Origin: an uncultured Lachnospiraceae bacterium
Lineage (GTDB): Bacteria > Bacillota > Clostridia > Lachnospirales > Lachnospiraceae
Length of the DNA: 7,849 nucleotides
Direction of reading: 5' to 3'
Assembly: GCA_910585995.1 (NCBI GenBank)
Contig: CAJUGG010000065.1
Coordinates: 1-7,849 of the forward strand
Below are positions 6,660 to 7,849 of the stretch, in pieces; position 1 is the stretch's first letter, and every line of letters starts with the position of its first letter. The position numbers were made by a program, and so were the translations under genes. The notes under the pieces were generated by a model. The model was not told where the DNA came from. It made no database searches and worked only from the letters and a program-made list of their open reading frames with translations.

Positions 6660-7700
6660 ATGGCAGAGTATCGAGCGATCAAAGTAGAGAGAGGGAGCGG
6701 CGGTTTCGGAGGTCCTTTGACCGTAATGCCAAAAGAGGGAAAGGACAAAGTCGTCTTTATCACAGGAGGCGGCGCAGAGCCGGATATTATTGAGAAGATT
6801 GTGAAGCTGACAGGATGTACAGCGATCAACGGATTTAAGACATCCGTTCCAGACGAAGAGATTTTTCTGGTAGTCATAGACTGTGGCGGAACACTTCGGT
6901 GCGGGATCTATCCGCAGAAGAGGATACCGACCATCAATATCATGCCTGTTGGAAAAAGCGGCCCTTTGGCAAAATTTATCACAGAAGATATTTATGTATC
7001 TGCGGTAGGACCGGATCAGATTCAGTTAGCAGACGCCACAGAAGCAACTGCAGCATCAGAGAAGAAACCAGAGCCAGTGACGGAGAATCAAAAGACAGAA
7101 GATCCACAGCCAGAGCGCAAATACAAATACAGCAAAGATAAAAAAGTATCGGAGACCTTAGGCGAAACCAGTAAGTCCAGTATCATCCAGAAGATCGGTA
7201 TGGGCGCCGGTAAAGTGGTCAATACCCTTTACCAGGCAGCCAGAGACGCCGTCCAGTCCATGATTACGACGATCCTGCCATTTATGGCCTTTGTGGCGAT
7301 GCTGATCGGTATCATACAGGGTTCCGGATTTGGAGACTGGTTTGCAAAACTGTTAGTACCATTAGCCGGCAATGGCGTAGGGTTACTGATCCTTGGTTTC
7401 ATCTGTTCGATTCCGGTATTGTCCGCACTCTTAGGCCCCGGTGCTGTCATCGCGCAGGTAATCGGCACCATGATCGGCGTAGAGATTGGAAAAGGGAATA
7501 TCCCTCCAAGCCTGGCATTGCCAGCACTATTCGCCATCAACACTCAATGCGCATGTGACTTTATCCCCGTAGGCTTAGGACTCGCAGAAGCCGAGCCAGA
7601 GACCGTAGAAGTAGGCGTACCATCTGTACTGTACTCCCGTTTTCTGGTAGGTGTCCCCAGAGTACTGGTAGCCTGGGTTGCAAGCATCGGACTCTATTAA
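6660..7700 (+). CDS. srlE: PTS glucitol/sorbitol transporter subunit IIB/C2
   Basis: A 346-residue subunit, close to the usual SrlE length of about 320. Residues 1-115 form the cytoplasmic EIIB domain, with GSGGFGGPLTV (12-22), KIVKLTGCTAINGF (46-59) and VIDCGGTLRCGIYP (72-85). Cys75 and Cys81 lie in that last block and one is the phosphorylated cysteine. A charged, Glu/Lys-rich linker (about 123-170) leads to the second membrane domain with KIGMGAGKVVNTLYQ, TILPFMAFVAMLIGII, GPGAVIAQVIGTMIGVEIG and CACDFIPVGLGLAEAE. It transfers phosphate from EIIA to the incoming polyol. The linker is longer than that of the fused permease. EIIA (srlB) is expected downstream, beyond the window. Repeat arrays flank the gene on both sides. 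Confidence 0.95.
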   Translation: MAEYRAIKVERGSGGFGGPLTVMPKEGKDKVVFITGGGAEPDIIEKIVKLTGCTAINGFKTSVPDEEIFLVVIDCGGTLRCGIYPQKRIPTINIMPVGKSGPLAKFITEDIYVSAVGPDQIQLADATEATAASEKKPEPVTENQKTEDPQPERKYKYSKDKKVSETLGETSKSSIIQKIGMGAGKVVNTLYQAARDAVQSMITTILPFMAFVAMLIGIIQGSGFGDWFAKLLVPLAGNGVGLLILGFICSIPVLSALLGPGAVIAQVIGTMIGVEIGKGNIPPSLALPALFAINTQCACDFIPVGLGLAEAEPETVEVGVPSVLYSRFLVGVPRVLVAWVASIGLY

Positions 7701-7723
7701 CTACATAAAAATAACGATAAACG

Positions 7724-7849
7724 AAAACAGCATCTGCGTTTGCAAGCCCCGGAAGGATTTCTGGGAGCGGGAGCGAGCAGAAGTCCTTCCAGAACCAAGG
7801 AATTGAGAAGGCAGATGCGGAACATGAAAACAGCATCTGCGTTCGCAAG
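7724..7849. repeat. Tandem array B of the same 103-bp hairpin repeat, after srlE (runs off the window)
   Basis: A full 103-bp unit at 7724-7826 is followed by the first 23 bases of another (7827-7849), which differs from the first unit at one base. The unit aligns to array A without gaps at 83 of 103 positions. Its P1 stem is perfect (GCATCTGC with GCAGATGC, 7730-7737/7811-7818). P3 (7751-7763/7778-7790) keeps all 13 pairs, one of them G-T. The GGA/GAG internal loop is unchanged and the cap is GGGA, a GNRA-type tetraloop. P2 is weakened. The array begins 23 bases after the srlE stop. Confidence 0.92.

Noticed and set aside
7724..7826. Factor-independent terminator after srlE
   Set aside because: The hairpins have no T run after the stem, and the operon is expected to continue to srlB, so the structure fits the repeat element better than a terminator.
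6409..7849. CRISPR array
   Set aside because: Units are contiguous 103-bp tandem copies with no unique spacers, interrupted by a whole gene, and no cas genes are visible.

Overview
The window looks like chromosomal DNA from an anaerobic or gut-type Firmicute, most likely a clostridium of the Lachnospiraceae kind. The reasons are strong AGGAGG-type ribosome binding sites, mid-range GC, a YfcC-family carrier, a bacteriohemerythrin and clostridial-style glucitol PTS genes. The genus is not identifiable from the sequence alone.

Region 1 (31-3654, plus strand) is a compact three-gene group: an isoaspartyl dipeptidase (iadA), a YfcC/DcuC-superfamily membrane carrier, and a hemerythrin protein with an extra C-terminal domain. 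Gaps are about 30-36 bp, so they are probably co-transcribed. The first two suggest uptake and hydrolysis of isoaspartyl peptides or related amino-acid compounds. The hemerythrin adds an O2 or redox-sensing element.

Region 2 (3659-5194, minus strand) is one gene encoding a fused glucitol/sorbitol-type PTS permease (SrlA-like EIIC joined to SrlE-like EIIB/C2). It converges on the hemerythrin gene with only 4 bp between stop codons. A 15-bp hairpin followed by TTTT (plus-strand sense) lies inside its linker-coding region and may terminate the converging transcript.

Region 3 (5195-5394) is a 200-bp divergent promoter region. Each side has a plausible sigma-A-type promoter. A perfect 7-bp inverted repeat (AGTCGAT/ATCGACT) places one arm at the -35 end of each promoter, suggesting shared control of the two PTS units.

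Region 4 (5395-end, plus strand) is a second, split glucitol-type PTS operon: gutM, srlA, srlE, presumably continuing to srlB (EIIA) beyond the window. The gaps after srlA and after srlE hold tandem arrays of a 103-bp element. The two arrays share the same period and about 81% identity. Each unit folds into a long three-part hairpin with a compensatory base change, a conserved GGA/GAG internal loop and a four-base cap. This intra-operon structured repeat is the least explained feature of the window.
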